Assembly (NCBI RefSeq): GCF_007988905.1
Contig: NZ_BJVA01000005.1
Coordinates: forward strand, 120,498-184,497
Source of the DNA: Gluconobacter kanchanaburiensis NBRC 103587
Lineage (GTDB): Bacteria > Pseudomonadota > Alphaproteobacteria > Acetobacterales > Acetobacteraceae
Length of the DNA: 64,000 nt
Direction: 5' to 3'
Program-made: the position numbers and the translations under genes
Shown here: positions 28,139-38,433 of the stretch, piece after piece
How the letters are laid out: each line of letters opens with the position of its first letter
Position numbering within the stretch: the stretch's first letter is position 1
The notes under the pieces: model-generated
The model's database searches: none
Seen by the model: only the letters and a program-made list of their open reading frames with translations
Told to the model about the DNA's origin: nothing

Positions 28139-29797
28139 TCAGACGCGCAGCAGATGAACATCGACAAGCGGACGCTTCTGAAGCTTTCGCCCCAGAGCAC
28201 GACGCAGGGCCGTTTTGGCCGCATCACGGAAGGCCGCATCGTCCTGACGCAGTTCATCCGGAATCTGGTCGATGGAGTCAGCGAATTCTTCCTGAATCCG
28301 GATGCTTTCCGGATCGTCAGATTCCAGCAGGCCCGGCGCACTGATCTTCGGCTCACCAATGACGTAACCTTCGTCATCGACCGCAAAACTAGCTAAAACG
28401 ATGCCGTTGAACAGCATCTTGCGACGAGCAGCGAGAACACCGCCCGTCATGGGCAGCAGACGACCGCCATCCAGTGCCAGACGGCCCGTCGGCGCTGTGT
28501 CGACAACCTTCACCTCACCCGGAGACAGGTTCAGGATGTCACCATCTTCCAGAAGGATCGGTTCCGAACCCATTTCATGCGCCAGTGCGGCATGAGCCGT
28601 CAGATGACGCCATTCACCGTGGGTCGGAATGCTGTATTTCGGGCGGACGATCCGATAGAGCGTGCGAATGTCTTCGCTGGTCGCATGACCGGATGTGTGA
28701 ACCTTCGCGTCCTTGTCCGTCAGGACCGTCACGCCACGACGCGACAGATTGTCCTGTACGGCCATAACGGCCTGCTCGTTACCCGGGATCATCCGCGAGC
28801 TGTAGATCACCGTATCCCCTTCGCCGAGGGCAATGTTCGGATGCGTATCAGAAGCAATACGCGACAGGGCCGAGCGCGGCTCACCCTGACTGCCCGTGAT
28901 GATCATCAGCAGGTTTTCGTCTTCGACGTCCCGCGCATCCTGTTCGGTCAGAAAAGGCGGCAGGTCCTGAAAATAGCCGCACTCACGCGCAGCCGTCTCA
29001 AGGTTGCGCAGCGAACGCCCAACGATCATGACCACACGCCCCGAAGCCTGAGCAGCCTTGGCGATGCTCTCAACGCGCGCCACGTTACTGGCGAAGCAGG
29101 TCACGGCGATACGGCCTTCCAGACCCATGATCAGATCCGTCAGCCCTTTGCGGACATCTGCCTCGGACTCGGACTTGCCCGGCTTGAGCACGTTGGTGCT
29201 GTCGCCGACCATGGCCAGAACACCTTCGTCGCCCAGCTTACCGAACGTCTCCAGATCCGTTACCGGACCGACCAGCGGGTTCTCGTCGAGCTTCCAGTCA
29301 CCGGTATGGACGATCAGACCATGCGGCGTCCGCAGCGCCACAGCCTGCGCTTCGGCGACGGAATGCGTGACGGACACGAACTGAAGATCGAACGGCCCAA
29401 CTTCAAAACGCGAAGCCGGACGAATGACATGGATCTTCACCTGATTGTTCAGATGCGCTTCCTGCAACTTGCGCCGTAGAACCGCAGCAGCAAACGGCGT
29501 TGCATAAACCGGGCAGCGCAGATACGGCCACAGATGCGCCACCGCACCCAGATGGTCTTCATGCGCGTGCGTAATCACCAGACCGCACAGATCCCGCGCG
29601 CGATCAGCAATGAAGGTCGGGTCCGGCATCAGCACTTCGGCTTCAGGTGTGTCGTTACCCGAAAATCCGATGCCGCAATCGATGGCAAGCCAGGTGTCGC
29701 GACCGTTCTTCGTCAGGCAGTAGAGATTGAAATTCATGCCGATCTCGCCTGTCCCGCCCAAGGGCAGGAAAGACAGACCGTCCGGTTTTTCTGTCAT
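28139..29797 (-). CDS. rnj: Ribonuclease J
   Basis: 552 residues of the metallo-beta-lactamase/beta-CASP class. Metal motif ITHAHEDHLG near 75, the GDWKLDENPLVG and GDSTNVLKPGKSESE segments, beta-CASP FASNVARVESIAKAA, and the SGHATSEDI/PTHGEWRHL C-terminal signatures. RNase J has 5'-3' exonuclease and endonuclease activity in mRNA turnover and rRNA maturation. It sits between coaX (40 bases) and proS (12 bases). Confidence 0.94.
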   Translation of the reverse strand: MTEKPDGLSFLPLGGTGEIGMNFNLYCLTKNGRDTWLAIDCGIGFSGNDTPEAEVLMPDPTFIADRARDLCGLVITHAHEDHLGAVAHLWPYLRCPVYATPFAAAVLRRKLQEAHLNNQVKIHVIRPASRFEVGPFDLQFVSVTHSVAEAQAVALRTPHGLIVHTGDWKLDENPLVGPVTDLETFGKLGDEGVLAMVGDSTNVLKPGKSESEADVRKGLTDLIMGLEGRIAVTCFASNVARVESIAKAAQASGRVVMIVGRSLRNLETAARECGYFQDLPPFLTEQDARDVEDENLLMIITGSQGEPRSALSRIASDTHPNIALGEGDTVIYSSRMIPGNEQAVMAVQDNLSRRGVTVLTDKDAKVHTSGHATSEDIRTLYRIVRPKYSIPTHGEWRHLTAHAALAHEMGSEPILLEDGDILNLSPGEVKVVDTAPTGRLALDGGRLLPMTGGVLAARRKMLFNGIVLASFAVDDEGYVIGEPKISAPGLLESDDPESIRIQEEFADSIDQIPDELRQDDAAFRDAAKTALRRALGRKLQKRPLVDVHLLRV

Positions 29798-29837
29798 GAT
29801 TGTTCCTTGCAGTTATGACACATAATCAGAATGATAT

Positions 29838-30650
29838 TCATTGCCCGATGCCCTGAGAGCGGTCGGGGGAATAGGAAAGCGGCGGACCCATATTGCGGTC
29901 CGCCAGAAGGCGCAGGCCATCCAGCGTCAAATCGGGCGCCAGTACATCGAAAAGCGACGTTCCCTCGGAGAACAGCGGAGCCAGACCTCCTGTCGCAATC
30001 ACGGTTGGCTTTGTGTCCATTTCATCAGAAATGCGTCGGATCAGTCCCTCGACAAGCCCGACATAGCCCCAGAACAACCCGGAGCGCATTGCCACACTTG
30101 TGCTGCGCCCGATGGCAACACTGGGACGTCCGATACTCATTCTGGGCAGGCGAGCCGCGGCACGATGCAGAGCATCAATGGAAAGATTGACGCCCGGAGC
30201 AATCGCCCCACCACAGAACTGTCCGGCACTATTGACGACATCGAATGTTGTTGCCGTTCCAAAATCAACAACAATAAGGGGTGTTCCATGAAGTTCACGC
30301 CCCGCCAGACCATTCAGACGGCGATCAGCACCGAGCTCATTGGGGTTATCCACGAGAACATCAATTCCCCAGTCCAGCCTCGCGTCGGCGACAAGAGGAA
30401 CAACACTCAGCCATTCACGGCAAAAACGGCGCAGTTCATAAAGCGCCACCGGTACCACAGTCCCAATAATTGCCCGGGTCACCTTGCGGCTATCAAGCCC
30501 GACACGCTCGAAAAGTATCAGAAGCCACGCAGCATATTCGTCAGCAGTCCGCGCTTCGTTCGTGGAGATACGCCACTGCCCCAGCCACGCCTCACCATCG
30601 TGTAAGGCGAACACGATGTTGGTGTTTCCAGCATCAATGACGAGAAGCAC
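29838..30650 (-). CDS. coaX: Type III pantothenate kinase CoaX
   Basis: 270 residues of the ASKHA fold. It phosphorylates pantothenate, the first step of CoA synthesis. Motifs: [15 protein letters not shown] (phosphate 1), [26 protein letters not shown] (phosphate 2), [15 protein letters not shown] and ATGGLAPLF. It lies 16 bases after birA, a pairing frequent in bacteria. Confidence 0.96.
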   Translation of the reverse strand: MLLVIDAGNTNIVFALHDGEAWLGQWRISTNEARTADEYAAWLLILFERVGLDSRKVTRAIIGTVVPVALYELRRFCREWLSVVPLVADARLDWGIDVLVDNPNELGADRRLNGLAGRELHGTPLIVVDFGTATTFDVVNSAGQFCGGAIAPGVNLSIDALHRAAARLPRMSIGRPSVAIGRSTSVAMRSGLFWGYVGLVEGLIRRISDEMDTKPTVIATGGLAPLFSEGTSLFDVLAPDLTLDGLRLLADRNMGPPLSYSPDRSQGIGQ

Positions 30651-30666
30651 GTTGGGGTCCGGTCCT

Positions 30667-31398
30667 TCAATCCAGCACGATATCGCCGGTTACAACCGGA
30701 ATGGTCTCACCGTTAGGCAATGCAAGAAGCAGGCGTCCCTGCGCATCCAGCCCTGAAAACGAACCTGTAATATATGTTTCACGTCCCTGAATCGCAAGCG
30801 CCGCACCGATAGGGTGCGCCCTTGCCAGCCAGGCCTCCCTGATTGGGGCAAACCCGTCCCGCACCTGTACGGCAACCCAGCGGTCGACCATCTCCACAAG
30901 TATGCGTCCGAAAACCTCAGGCGACGGTGTATCGGCGATTTCACTGAGTGCAGCCAGGCGGCGGCCGGGAATAACTGGTGGCTCGCGCAGGTTAGCGCCG
31001 ATCCCGACAACAACCCACGAATTCTCACGCAAAGTTCCCGTCTCGATCAGAACTCCTGCCATCTTGCGCCCTTCAAACAGAAGGTCGTTCGGCCATTTGA
31101 GCATGAGACGGGAGACAGCATGTTGTGTGGCGCAAAAATGCGCGGCGGCATCAAACAGCGCAACTGCAATGACGAAAGGAAGAGCTGTAATGAAATCAGC
31201 CATGCTGATGGGGCGAAACAGGAGAGAAATTGCAAGATTTCCGCCTGGATCAGTCCAGCTTCGTCCTCGCGTACCGCGTCCGGATGTCTGGGAAAAAGCC
31301 TGAATGGCCAAGCCGGCCAACTCACCCGTCTCGGCTCTGGCTTTACAGAGATCAGACGTAGAGCCAAGCGTCTCATAATACTCGAAACGCCAGTTCAT
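30667..31398 (-). CDS. birA: Biotin-[acetyl-CoA-carboxylase] ligase BirA
   Basis: 243 residues, catalytic domain only: there is no N-terminal helix-turn-helix, so it is not a repressor. Motifs: [10 protein letters not shown] (biotinyl-AMP loop), [22 protein letters not shown] and the C-terminal SH3-like domain with [18 protein letters not shown]. It attaches biotin to carboxylase carrier protein. It starts 19 bases after tRNA-Val and is first protein gene of the birA-coaX-rnj-proS-lolC-lolD-dnaE run. Confidence 0.94.
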   Translation of the reverse strand: MNWRFEYYETLGSTSDLCKARAETGELAGLAIQAFSQTSGRGTRGRSWTDPGGNLAISLLFRPISMADFITALPFVIAVALFDAAAHFCATQHAVSRLMLKWPNDLLFEGRKMAGVLIETGTLRENSWVVVGIGANLREPPVIPGRRLAALSEIADTPSPEVFGRILVEMVDRWVAVQVRDGFAPIREAWLARAHPIGAALAIQGRETYITGSFSGLDAQGRLLLALPNGETIPVVTGDIVLD

Positions 31399-31417
31399 TG
31401 CTGTACGGAATTCATTT

Positions 31418-31492
31418 TGGTGGGCGATGACGGGATTGAACCGCCGACCCTCTCGGTGTAAACGAGACGCTCTACCGCTGAGCTAATCGCCC
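31418..31492 (-). tRNA. tRNA-Val (anticodon TAC)
   Basis: 75 bases including encoded CCA. Acceptor GGGCGAT pairs with ATCGCCC; D-arm GCTC-AGCGGTA-GAGC; anticodon arm TCTCG-TTTACAC-CGAGA gives TAC; T-arm CGGCGGTTCAATCCCGTC. It lies between hup and birA, same strand. Confidence 0.97.
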
Positions 31493-31519
31493 TCAGAATG
31501 TTTGTGAGGTCTATATACA

Positions 31520-31553
31520 CGGTTTCGGATGGCGGTAAAGCCACCCGAAACCG
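31520..31553 (-). terminator. Long hairpin after hup (probable terminator)
   Basis: A 14-bp stem with one mismatch (CGGTTTCGGATGGC/GCCACCCGAAACCG) starts 14 bases after the hup stop. On the minus strand it is followed by TGTATATAG, not a T run, so termination may be weak and let transcription reach tRNA-Val. Confidence 0.55.
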
Positions 31554-31567
31554 TTTTGTGAGTTTTC

Positions 31568-31852
31568 TCAGCTCACGGCGTCCTTCAGACCCTTGCCCGG
31601 CTTAAAGCGGACAGAGGTGGATGCCGGAATGTCGATCTCTTCGCCCGTACGCGGGTTGCGGCCCTTGGCAGCCTTACGCGTTGCGGTCACGAAGCTGCCG
31701 AAGCCGACGAGACGGACTTCCTGCTTCTTGGCAAGCGTCGCTTCGATTGTGCTGAACACCGCATCGACAACTTCGCTAGCCTTGGCCTTCGGAAGATCGG
31801 CAGCGTCTGCAACGGCGGCGATCAGTTCCTGCTTGTTGAGGGGCTTCTCCAT
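31568..31852 (-). CDS. hup: DNA-binding protein HU
   Basis: 94 residues of the HU/IHF fold. NKQELIAAVADAA at the start, the LVGFGSFVTATRKAAKGRNP core, and the arm-tip RNPRTGEEIDIPAS with the Pro that intercalates in DNA. It bends and compacts chromosomal DNA. Its location after lon is the classical clpX-lon-hup order. A promoter with a good -35 is at 31938-31965 and a stem-loop lies in the leader. Confidence 0.96.
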   Translation of the reverse strand: MEKPLNKQELIAAVADAADLPKAKASEVVDAVFSTIEATLAKKQEVRLVGFGSFVTATRKAAKGRNPRTGEEIDIPASTSVRFKPGKGLKDAVS

Positions 31853-31876
31853 GATGTGCCTTTCTGGTGTTAGAGG

Positions 31877-31915
31877 GCCTGAGCCGGGCTCCGGTGAGTC
31901 CCTTCTGGCTCAGGC
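31877..31915 (-). promoter_or_regulatory. Stem-loop in hup 5' leader
   Basis: Perfect 9-bp stem GCCTGAGCC/GGCTCAGGC with a 21-base loop, about 25 bases before the hup ATG. It could attenuate readthrough from lon or control translation. Confidence 0.45.
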
Positions 31916-31937
31916 GCCTTGTTCGATCTGCGGCCGC

Positions 31938-31965
31938 ACTATGAAGCGGATTTTGCCCGCGTCAA
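31938..31965 (-). promoter_or_regulatory. Candidate sigma-70-type promoter of hup
   Basis: On the minus strand -35 TTGACG and -10 CATAGT are separated by 16 bases, placing a start about 80 bases before the hup ATG and 29 bases after the lon stop. Confidence 0.5.
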
Positions 31966-31993
31966 CTGCTAGAATCGCAGAAGATCTGCCCTG

Positions 31994-34558
31994 TCAGTGC
32001 GGAAGGGGCTGCGGAGCAGCTTTATCCACCGTTATTTCACCAATTGGATCGACATTTTCATCCCATTCAATAGCTTCAGGCATCCGAGTCAGTGCGATTT
32101 TGAGCACCTCGTCCACATGGCTCACCGGAATGATCTTAAGGGCATGGCGGACATTGTCCGGCACTTCTGTCAGATCTTTCTCGTTGTCCTTGGGAATCAG
32201 AACGGTCTTGATGCCCGCCCTCAGCGCGGCCAGAAGCTTTTCCTTCAGCCCTCCAATCTCAAGAACGCGCCCACGCAGGGTGATCTCGCCTGTCATGGCG
32301 ACGTCCCGGCGAATGGGAATCTGCGTCATGATGCTCACCAGAGACGTAGCGAGCGCGATGCCAGCGGAAGGACCATCCTTGGGGGTAGCACCCTCGGGCA
32401 AATGAATGTGGATATCCCGCTTCTCAAACAAAGGCGGCCGGATGCCAAAGTCTTGCGCTCGCGAGCGGACATAGGAAAGCGCAGCAGAAATGCTCTCCTG
32501 CATAACTTCACCAAGCTTACCCGTCTGCTTGACCTGCCCCTTGCCTGGAACGGTCACGCTTTCGATCGTCAGGATTTCGCCCCCAACAGATGTCCAGGCA
32601 AGCCCCGTAACAACGCCAATCATGTCTTCAGCTTCGGTCTCCCCATGGCGGAAACGACGAACACCAGCATATTTCTCAAGGTTTTCCGGCGTAATCTCGA
32701 CGTGATCAACGTTGGTAGTAATGATTTCCTTTACCGCTTTGCGAGCAAGCTTTGCCAGCTCACGCTCAAGGTTTCGAACGCCAGCTTCCCGGGTATACGC
32801 ACGGATCAGCTCCCTGATCGTGTCGTCGGAAATGATCAGCTCGCCTTCCTTGAGATTATGGGCTTCTGCCTGTTTGCCCAGAAGATGACGTCTCGCAATC
32901 TGCACCTTCTCATCTTCCGTATAACCGGAAAGATTGATGACCTCCATGCGGTCCAGCAGTGGCTGGGGCATGTTTAGACTGTTGGCCGTCGTGACGAACA
33001 TCACATCCGACAGATCATAATCCACTTCAAGATAGTGATCGGCGAACGTGGAATTCTGCTCCGGATCCAGCACTTCCAGCAGGGCCGAAGACGGATCACC
33101 ACGCCAGTCAGCGCCAAGCTTATCAATTTCATCCAGAAGGAAAAGCGGATTGGACGTCCGCGCTTTTTTCATGCCCTGAATGATCTTGCCAGGCATCGAG
33201 CCGATATAGGTACGTCGGTGGCCACGGATTTCAGATTCATCACGCACACCACCCAATGACATCCGGATGTAGTTCCGCCCGGTAGCTTTGGCTATGGAGC
33301 GGGCCAGAGAAGTCTTACCAACACCAGGAGGTCCGACAAGACACAGGATCGGTCCTTTGAGCTTCTGCGAACGACTCTGGACGGCCAAATACTCGAGAAT
33401 GCGCTCCTTGACCTTCTCCAGGCCATAATGCTCGGCCTCAAGCACTTCTTCTGCATGTTGGAATTCACGGGTAATCTTGGACCGCTTTTTCCAGGGAATG
33501 CCAAGCAACCAGTCGAGATAGTTCCGCACGACCGTGCTTTCGGCCGACATGGGACTCATCCCCCGCAGCTTTTTCAGCTCGGCAAGGGCCTTTTCCTTGG
33601 CTTCACGGGTCAGACGCGTCTTGGCGATCTTTTCTTCAAGCTCGGCATTTTCATCCTTGCCGTCTTCCCCCTCGCCAAGCTCCTTCTGAATCGCCTTGAG
33701 CTGCTCGTTCAGATAGTACTCGCGCTGGGTCTTCTCCATCTGCCGCTTCACGCGGTTGCGGATCCGCTTTTCAACCTGAAGAACGCCGATTTCGGTTTCG
33801 ATATGCGCGAAAACCTGCTCCAGACGCCGCGCGGCCGATGCTGTCTCGAGAATTTCCTGCTTTTCAGAAATCTTGAGGTTTAGATGGCTTGCGATCGTAT
33901 CTGCAAGCTTTGACACGCCTTCGATCTGGTTGATCGAAACCATGACCTCGGGAGGAATTTTCTTGTTGAGCTTGATATACTGTTCAAACTGCGAAACCGT
34001 TGAGCGGCTCAGCGCCTCAATTTCGCTACCGGGAGCAGCATCGACGGCCTCTTCAGGAATTTCCTCGATTTCCGCCTCGAAATGACCATCCACATCAAAC
34101 AGTCGCGTGATATGGACACGCCGCGTCCCCTCAACCAGAACCTTGACGGTTCCATCAGGCAGCTTGAGAAGCTGCAGGATCGTTGACACTGTTCCATAGC
34201 GATAGATGTCATCAACAGACGGATCGTCCAGCGAGACATCCTTCTGCGCGACAAGAAGGATCTGCTTGCTCTCGCGCGTAACCGTTTCGAGCGCCTTGAC
34301 TGATTTTTCACGCCCCACAAACAGTGGCACGATCATATGTGGAAAAACGACGATGTTTCGTAGCGGCAGAACCGCCATCACGTCATGACGCACCTGTTCG
34401 ACGACAGCATGAGTCTCCACTTCGGGTGACGGCTTGGAGGCCGCAGCAGACCGAGGCTTACGAACGGCTTTGATGGGAGCAGTGGTCTTTTCGGACCCGA
34501 AATCCTCAACGGATTTCTTGGTACGGCGACGGGTTTTGGGCTTGGTATCTTCAGTCAT
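31994..34558 (-). CDS. lon: ATP-dependent protease Lon
   Basis: 854 residues. Lon N-domain from about 62 (AVLPLRNIVVFPHMIVPLFV), AAA domain with Walker A GPPGVGKTSLAR and Walker B FLLDEIDK, and protease domain with the catalytic Ser in KDGPSAGIA and Lys in LKEKLLAALRAG. It degrades misfolded and regulatory proteins. The first about 60 residues are an extra basic, Ala/Pro/Lys-rich tail (KTRRRTKKSVEDF). It is in the tig-clpP-clpX-lon-hup series, 150 bases after clpX. Confidence 0.97.
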   Translation of the reverse strand: MTEDTKPKTRRRTKKSVEDFGSEKTTAPIKAVRKPRSAAASKPSPEVETHAVVEQVRHDVMAVLPLRNIVVFPHMIVPLFVGREKSVKALETVTRESKQILLVAQKDVSLDDPSVDDIYRYGTVSTILQLLKLPDGTVKVLVEGTRRVHITRLFDVDGHFEAEIEEIPEEAVDAAPGSEIEALSRSTVSQFEQYIKLNKKIPPEVMVSINQIEGVSKLADTIASHLNLKISEKQEILETASAARRLEQVFAHIETEIGVLQVEKRIRNRVKRQMEKTQREYYLNEQLKAIQKELGEGEDGKDENAELEEKIAKTRLTREAKEKALAELKKLRGMSPMSAESTVVRNYLDWLLGIPWKKRSKITREFQHAEEVLEAEHYGLEKVKERILEYLAVQSRSQKLKGPILCLVGPPGVGKTSLARSIAKATGRNYIRMSLGGVRDESEIRGHRRTYIGSMPGKIIQGMKKARTSNPLFLLDEIDKLGADWRGDPSSALLEVLDPEQNSTFADHYLEVDYDLSDVMFVTTANSLNMPQPLLDRMEVINLSGYTEDEKVQIARRHLLGKQAEAHNLKEGELIISDDTIRELIRAYTREAGVRNLERELAKLARKAVKEIITTNVDHVEITPENLEKYAGVRRFRHGETEAEDMIGVVTGLAWTSVGGEILTIESVTVPGKGQVKQTGKLGEVMQESISAALSYVRSRAQDFGIRPPLFEKRDIHIHLPEGATPKDGPSAGIALATSLVSIMTQIPIRRDVAMTGEITLRGRVLEIGGLKEKLLAALRAGIKTVLIPKDNEKDLTEVPDNVRHALKIIPVSHVDEVLKIALTRMPEAIEWDENVDPIGEITVDKAAPQPLPH

Positions 34559-34711
34559 TCACTTGATCTCCAGAGGGACGATCTGGTGGCACTGGCCTGC
34601 CATGCAGCACCAGCACCACATCGTTTTCACACCTTTCGGCATGAATTCGGACAACCTCGGTCAGTTATGTCGAAACCCATAAGGTCCGGCGCAAGAGCCC
34701 GACATGTTATT

Positions 34712-35977
34712 TCATGCAGACTGTTCTGCAGGTTCGGTTTTCCCCTTGCCATATACATAGACAGGCTGGGCCTTGTTTTCGGCAACATCCTTGTTGATGA
34801 CGACTTCCTCCACCCCTTCGAGACCCGGAAGGTCGAACATCGTTCCAAGCAGGATATTCTCCATGATGGATCGAAGACCGCGAGCACCGGTCTTGCGCTC
34901 GATCGCACGCTTGGCGATGGCCGCCAGAGCATCTTCCGTGAAGGTGAGTTTGACTCCCTCCATCTCAAAAAGGCGGCCATACTGCTTGATCAGCGCGTTT
35001 TTGGGTTTACTGAGAATCTGGATCAGAGCAGCTTCATCCAGATCGTTCAGCGCGGCGATGACCGGCAAACGGCCAATGAATTCGGGAATAAGACCGAATT
35101 TTAGCAGATCTTCAGGCTCAACGCTCTGAAGAATGGCTCCCAGCCGACGCTCGTCATCGGATCTTACATCCGCGCCGAAGCCTATGCCGGACCCTTTGCC
35201 ACGCGCTGAGATGATCTTGTCCAGCCCCGCAAACGCACCGCCACAGATAAACAGCATATTAGTCGTATCCACCTGCAGGAATTCCTGCTGCGGATGTTTG
35301 CGCCCCCCTTGCGGAGGCACAGACGCAACCGTTCCTTCCATGAGCTTGAGCAGTGCCTGCTGCACCCCCTCGCCCGAGACATCCCGCGTAATGGACGGAT
35401 TGTCGGACTTACGGGAAATTTTGTCGATTTCGTCGATATAGACGATGCCGCGCTGCGCCCGGTCCACGTTGTAATCGGCCGCCTGTAGCAGCTTGAGAAT
35501 GATGTTTTCGACATCCTCACCCACGTAACCGGCTTCGGTCAGGGTCGTCGCATCCGCCATTGTAAACGGAACATCCAGAATTCGAGCTAGCGTCTGGGCA
35601 AGCAGAGTTTTTCCAGAACCTGTCGGACCGATCAGCAGGATGTTGGATTTCGCAATTTCGATGTCGTTGCTCTTCGCCGCATGGGCGAGGCGCTTGTAAT
35701 GATTGTGAACAGCCACAGAGAGCGCACGCTTGGCTTCAAACTGACCAATGACATAGTCATCGAGAACCTTGCAGATTTCCTTGGGCGTGGGGACACCGTC
35801 ACGGGACTTCACGAGATGCGTCTTATGCTCTTCACGGATGATATCCATGCAGAGTTCTACACATTCGTCGCAGATGAAGACCGTGGGACCAGCGATCAGC
35901 TTGCGGACTTCGTGCTGGGATTTCCCACAGAACGAGCAATACAAGGTGTTTTTGGAATCGCCGGATTTGTTGCTCAT
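34712..35977 (-). CDS. clpX: ClpXP ATPase subunit ClpX
   Basis: 421 residues. N-terminal zinc-binding domain (YCSFCGK and ICDECVELC), AAA+ core with Walker [13 protein letters not shown], Walker B VYIDEIDK, pore loop GYVGEDV, and the IGF-type loop region that docks ClpP (SGIGFGAD). It unfolds substrates for ClpP, including SsrA-tagged ones made with SmpB. ATG 35977 has AAAGGGAA seven bases upstream; eight extra codons before it are unlikely to be used. Confidence 0.97.
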   Translation of the reverse strand: MSNKSGDSKNTLYCSFCGKSQHEVRKLIAGPTVFICDECVELCMDIIREEHKTHLVKSRDGVPTPKEICKVLDDYVIGQFEAKRALSVAVHNHYKRLAHAAKSNDIEIAKSNILLIGPTGSGKTLLAQTLARILDVPFTMADATTLTEAGYVGEDVENIILKLLQAADYNVDRAQRGIVYIDEIDKISRKSDNPSITRDVSGEGVQQALLKLMEGTVASVPPQGGRKHPQQEFLQVDTTNMLFICGGAFAGLDKIISARGKGSGIGFGADVRSDDERRLGAILQSVEPEDLLKFGLIPEFIGRLPVIAALNDLDEAALIQILSKPKNALIKQYGRLFEMEGVKLTFTEDALAAIAKRAIERKTGARGLRSIMENILLGTMFDLPGLEGVEEVVINKDVAENKAQPVYVYGKGKTEPAEQSA

Positions 35978-36100
35978 TGCTGTTCCCTTTCCCTTACGCA
36001 CGACCTGACCGCATTCACGCAGCAGACATGCGAAAGAACTTTAACTGTAAGCCGAGGTGAGTTCCTTCGGCAACCCCGGAGCCTAGAGCCCCAAGACACG

Positions 36101-36127
36101 AAAAGCGGCATCCTGGATGCCGCTTTT
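36101..36127 (-). terminator. Bidirectional-looking terminator between clpP and clpX
   Basis: Perfect 11-bp stem AAAAGCGGCAT/ATGCCGCTTTT, loop CCTGG, 42 bases after the clpP stop. It separates clpP from clpX at the transcript level, at least in part. Confidence 0.7.
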
Positions 36128-36168
36128 TAGCTTCAGGAAGTCACGTCACTTCCCGTCCCAGACATACC

Positions 36169-36816
36169 TCAGCTTGGGTCAGGTGTGGTCTTGTGCGGAT
36201 TACGTTCGACAACCTTGTCAATAAGACCGAATTCACGCGCTTCGTTCGCCGAAAGATAACTGTCACGTTCGAGCTTCTGCTCGATCTGTTCCAGCGTCTG
36301 TCCGGTGTGCTCGCGATAGATCTCGTTTAAGCGCTGACGGATGATGAGAATTTCGCGGGCCTGAATCTCGATGTCCGAGGCCTGTCCCTGCGCACCGCCA
36401 GACGGCTGATGGACCATCACGCGGGCATTCGGAAGAGCGTAACGATGCCCCTTCTCACCACCCGCGAGCAGCAGAGACCCCATGGAGGCGGCCTGACCGA
36501 TGCAGACCGTGCTGACCGGGCAGCGGATGTACTGCATGGTGTCATAGATCGCGAGGCCGGCGGAAACAACGCCGCCCGGACTGTTGATGTAAAACGAGAT
36601 TTCCTTGGTCGGGTTTACGCTCTCAAGGTAGAGAAGCTGCGCGCAGATCAGGGAGGAGACCTGATCGTAAACGGGTCCGGTCAGGAAAATGATGCGCTCC
36701 TGAAGGAGACGCGAAAAGATGTCAAAAGCGCGTTCTCCGCGGGCAGTCTGCTCGACCACCATCGGCACCAGAGAGTTGCTCAACACCTCGAGGGGATCAC
36801 GATCCCGAATGGCCAT
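36169..36816 (-). CDS. clpP: ATP-dependent Clp protease proteolytic subunit ClpP
   Basis: 215 residues. Catalytic Ser in [11 protein letters not shown] near 105, His in [11 protein letters not shown] near 130, and Asp in the C-terminal helix region ([18 protein letters not shown]). It forms the two-ring barrel that digests proteins fed by ClpX or ClpA. It lies between tig and clpX. Confidence 0.97.
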   Translation of the reverse strand: MAIRDRDPLEVLSNSLVPMVVEQTARGERAFDIFSRLLQERIIFLTGPVYDQVSSLICAQLLYLESVNPTKEISFYINSPGGVVSAGLAIYDTMQYIRCPVSTVCIGQAASMGSLLLAGGEKGHRYALPNARVMVHQPSGGAQGQASDIEIQAREILIIRQRLNEIYREHTGQTLEQIEQKLERDSYLSANEAREFGLIDKVVERNPHKTTPDPS

Positions 36817-36902
36817 GCTGTCTGTTCCTCAATGCCCAATGGGCTTTCTTCTGCTTCCTAACATGGACCCGACATGTCATTCCGTCAAAGGGAGCAGGCA
36901 GG

Positions 36903-36932
36903 AAAAAACGGGCACCCGAAGAGTGCCCGTTG
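36903..36932 (-). terminator. Terminator of tig
   Basis: Minus-strand stem AACGGGCAC/GTGCCCGTT followed by six T, about 18 bases after the tig stop. Confidence 0.85.
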
Positions 36933-36949
36933 GATCCCGCGCCGAAAGA

Positions 36950-38281
36950 TCAGAGTTCGGCGGGCGGGATTTCGGCCAGCTCTTCCGGCGTCACGTCCTT
37001 ATCGGTGACGTCGGCCAGCTCGATCAGATAATCGACGACCTTGTTTTCCAGGATCGGGCCACGGAGCCCTTCAACAGCCTGCGGGTTCTTGGAGAAGAAC
37101 TCGAAAACCATCTGTTCCTGACCCGGATAACGCTGGGCTTCCTGCTGCATCGCACCCAGAAGCTCTTCACGAGAAACTTGAATCTCCTGCTTGCGGCCGA
37201 TTTCAGCCAGCAGCAGACCCAGCTTCACGCGACGCTCTGCAATACGACGGTAATCAGCCTTGAGGGTCTCTTCGTCCTTGCCTGCATCTTCCTCGTCCAG
37301 GCGACCGGCCTTACGGTCTTCCTCGACGCGAGCCCAGATCTGGTTGAACTCAGCGTCAACCATGCTGGACGGTGCCTCAAAATCCGTTTTCTCGGACAGG
37401 GCATCCAGAAGGTCACGCTTAATGCGCAGACGCGAGAGCTGCTGGTATTCACCCTCAGCCTGCTCGGTGATGATCTTGCGGATCTGCTCAAGATTTTCGA
37501 AACCGATCGTCTTGGCAAGCTCGTCGTCGATGACCGGATCAACGGCCTTCTTCAGGGACTTCGCCTTGATGTCGAAGGTGACAGCCTTGCCGGCCAGTTC
37601 TTCAGCCTGATAGTCGGCGGGGAACGTCACATTGATAACACGCTCTTCGCCAGCCTTCATGCCTTCCATCTGCTCGGCAAAACCAGGGATAAAGCCTTCG
37701 CCGCCGATTTCGACATTCACGTCGTCAGCCGTGCCGCCATCGAACGGCGTGCCGTCTAGCTTGCCGACAAAGTCAACGCAGACGACATCGCCCTGAGCGG
37801 CTGCACGGTCTTCCTCGATTGTCTCGAACTTGCGGCTACGACGAGCAACATCGTTCAGAGCCTTTTCGACAGTCTCTTCGCTTACCTTGGCGCCAAGACG
37901 AGTCAATTTCAGGCCAGACAGATCGGGAACTTCGATTTCCGGAAGAACCTCGGTCTCGACCTTGAATTCAAGATCCTTGCCGTCTTCAATTGCGGATACC
38001 ACTTCGACCTTCGGCTGCATCGCCGGACGGATCTTCTGTTCTTCAAACAGTTTTGTGGTCGCATCGTTGACGGCTTCTTCAAGCAGTTCCGCATTCACGG
38101 ATGCACCATAACGCTGCTTGACGAGGGAGGCCGGCACCTTGCCAGGACGGAAACCCGGCAGCTTGATGGTCTTCGCGACTTCGGCGAGTCGTGCATCGCG
38201 GCGGGCCTGCAGGTCGGCAGACGGGACAACGACGGTGAAGGCGCGCTTAAGTCCTTCGTTGAGCGTGGGCGTAACCTGCAT
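36950..38281 (-). CDS. tig: Trigger factor
   Basis: 443 residues. N-terminal ribosome-binding domain with GFRPGKVPASLVKQRYG (the G-F-R-x-G-x-x-P signature), central FKBP-type prolyl isomerase domain at about 155-245 (DVVCVDFVGKLDGTPFDGG, PGFAEQMEGM), and a helical C-terminal cradle. It chaperones nascent chains at the ribosome exit. ATG 38281 is the family start; the frame further upstream is a translation of tRNA-Leu and is rejected. Confidence 0.96.
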   Translation of the reverse strand: MQVTPTLNEGLKRAFTVVVPSADLQARRDARLAEVAKTIKLPGFRPGKVPASLVKQRYGASVNAELLEEAVNDATTKLFEEQKIRPAMQPKVEVVSAIEDGKDLEFKVETEVLPEIEVPDLSGLKLTRLGAKVSEETVEKALNDVARRSRKFETIEEDRAAAQGDVVCVDFVGKLDGTPFDGGTADDVNVEIGGEGFIPGFAEQMEGMKAGEERVINVTFPADYQAEELAGKAVTFDIKAKSLKKAVDPVIDDELAKTIGFENLEQIRKIITEQAEGEYQQLSRLRIKRDLLDALSEKTDFEAPSSMVDAEFNQIWARVEEDRKAGRLDEEDAGKDEETLKADYRRIAERRVKLGLLLAEIGRKQEIQVSREELLGAMQQEAQRYPGQEQMVFEFFSKNPQAVEGLRGPILENKVVDYLIELADVTDKDVTPEELAEIPPAEL

Positions 38282-38340
38282 GAGCCAGGCGATCCTCTCG
38301 GTCGGTAGGTTGGTCAAATCTCTTTCTCGGGAAGCCGGGT

Positions 38341-38425
<85 letters not shown>

Positions 38426-38433
38426 AGCGCTCG

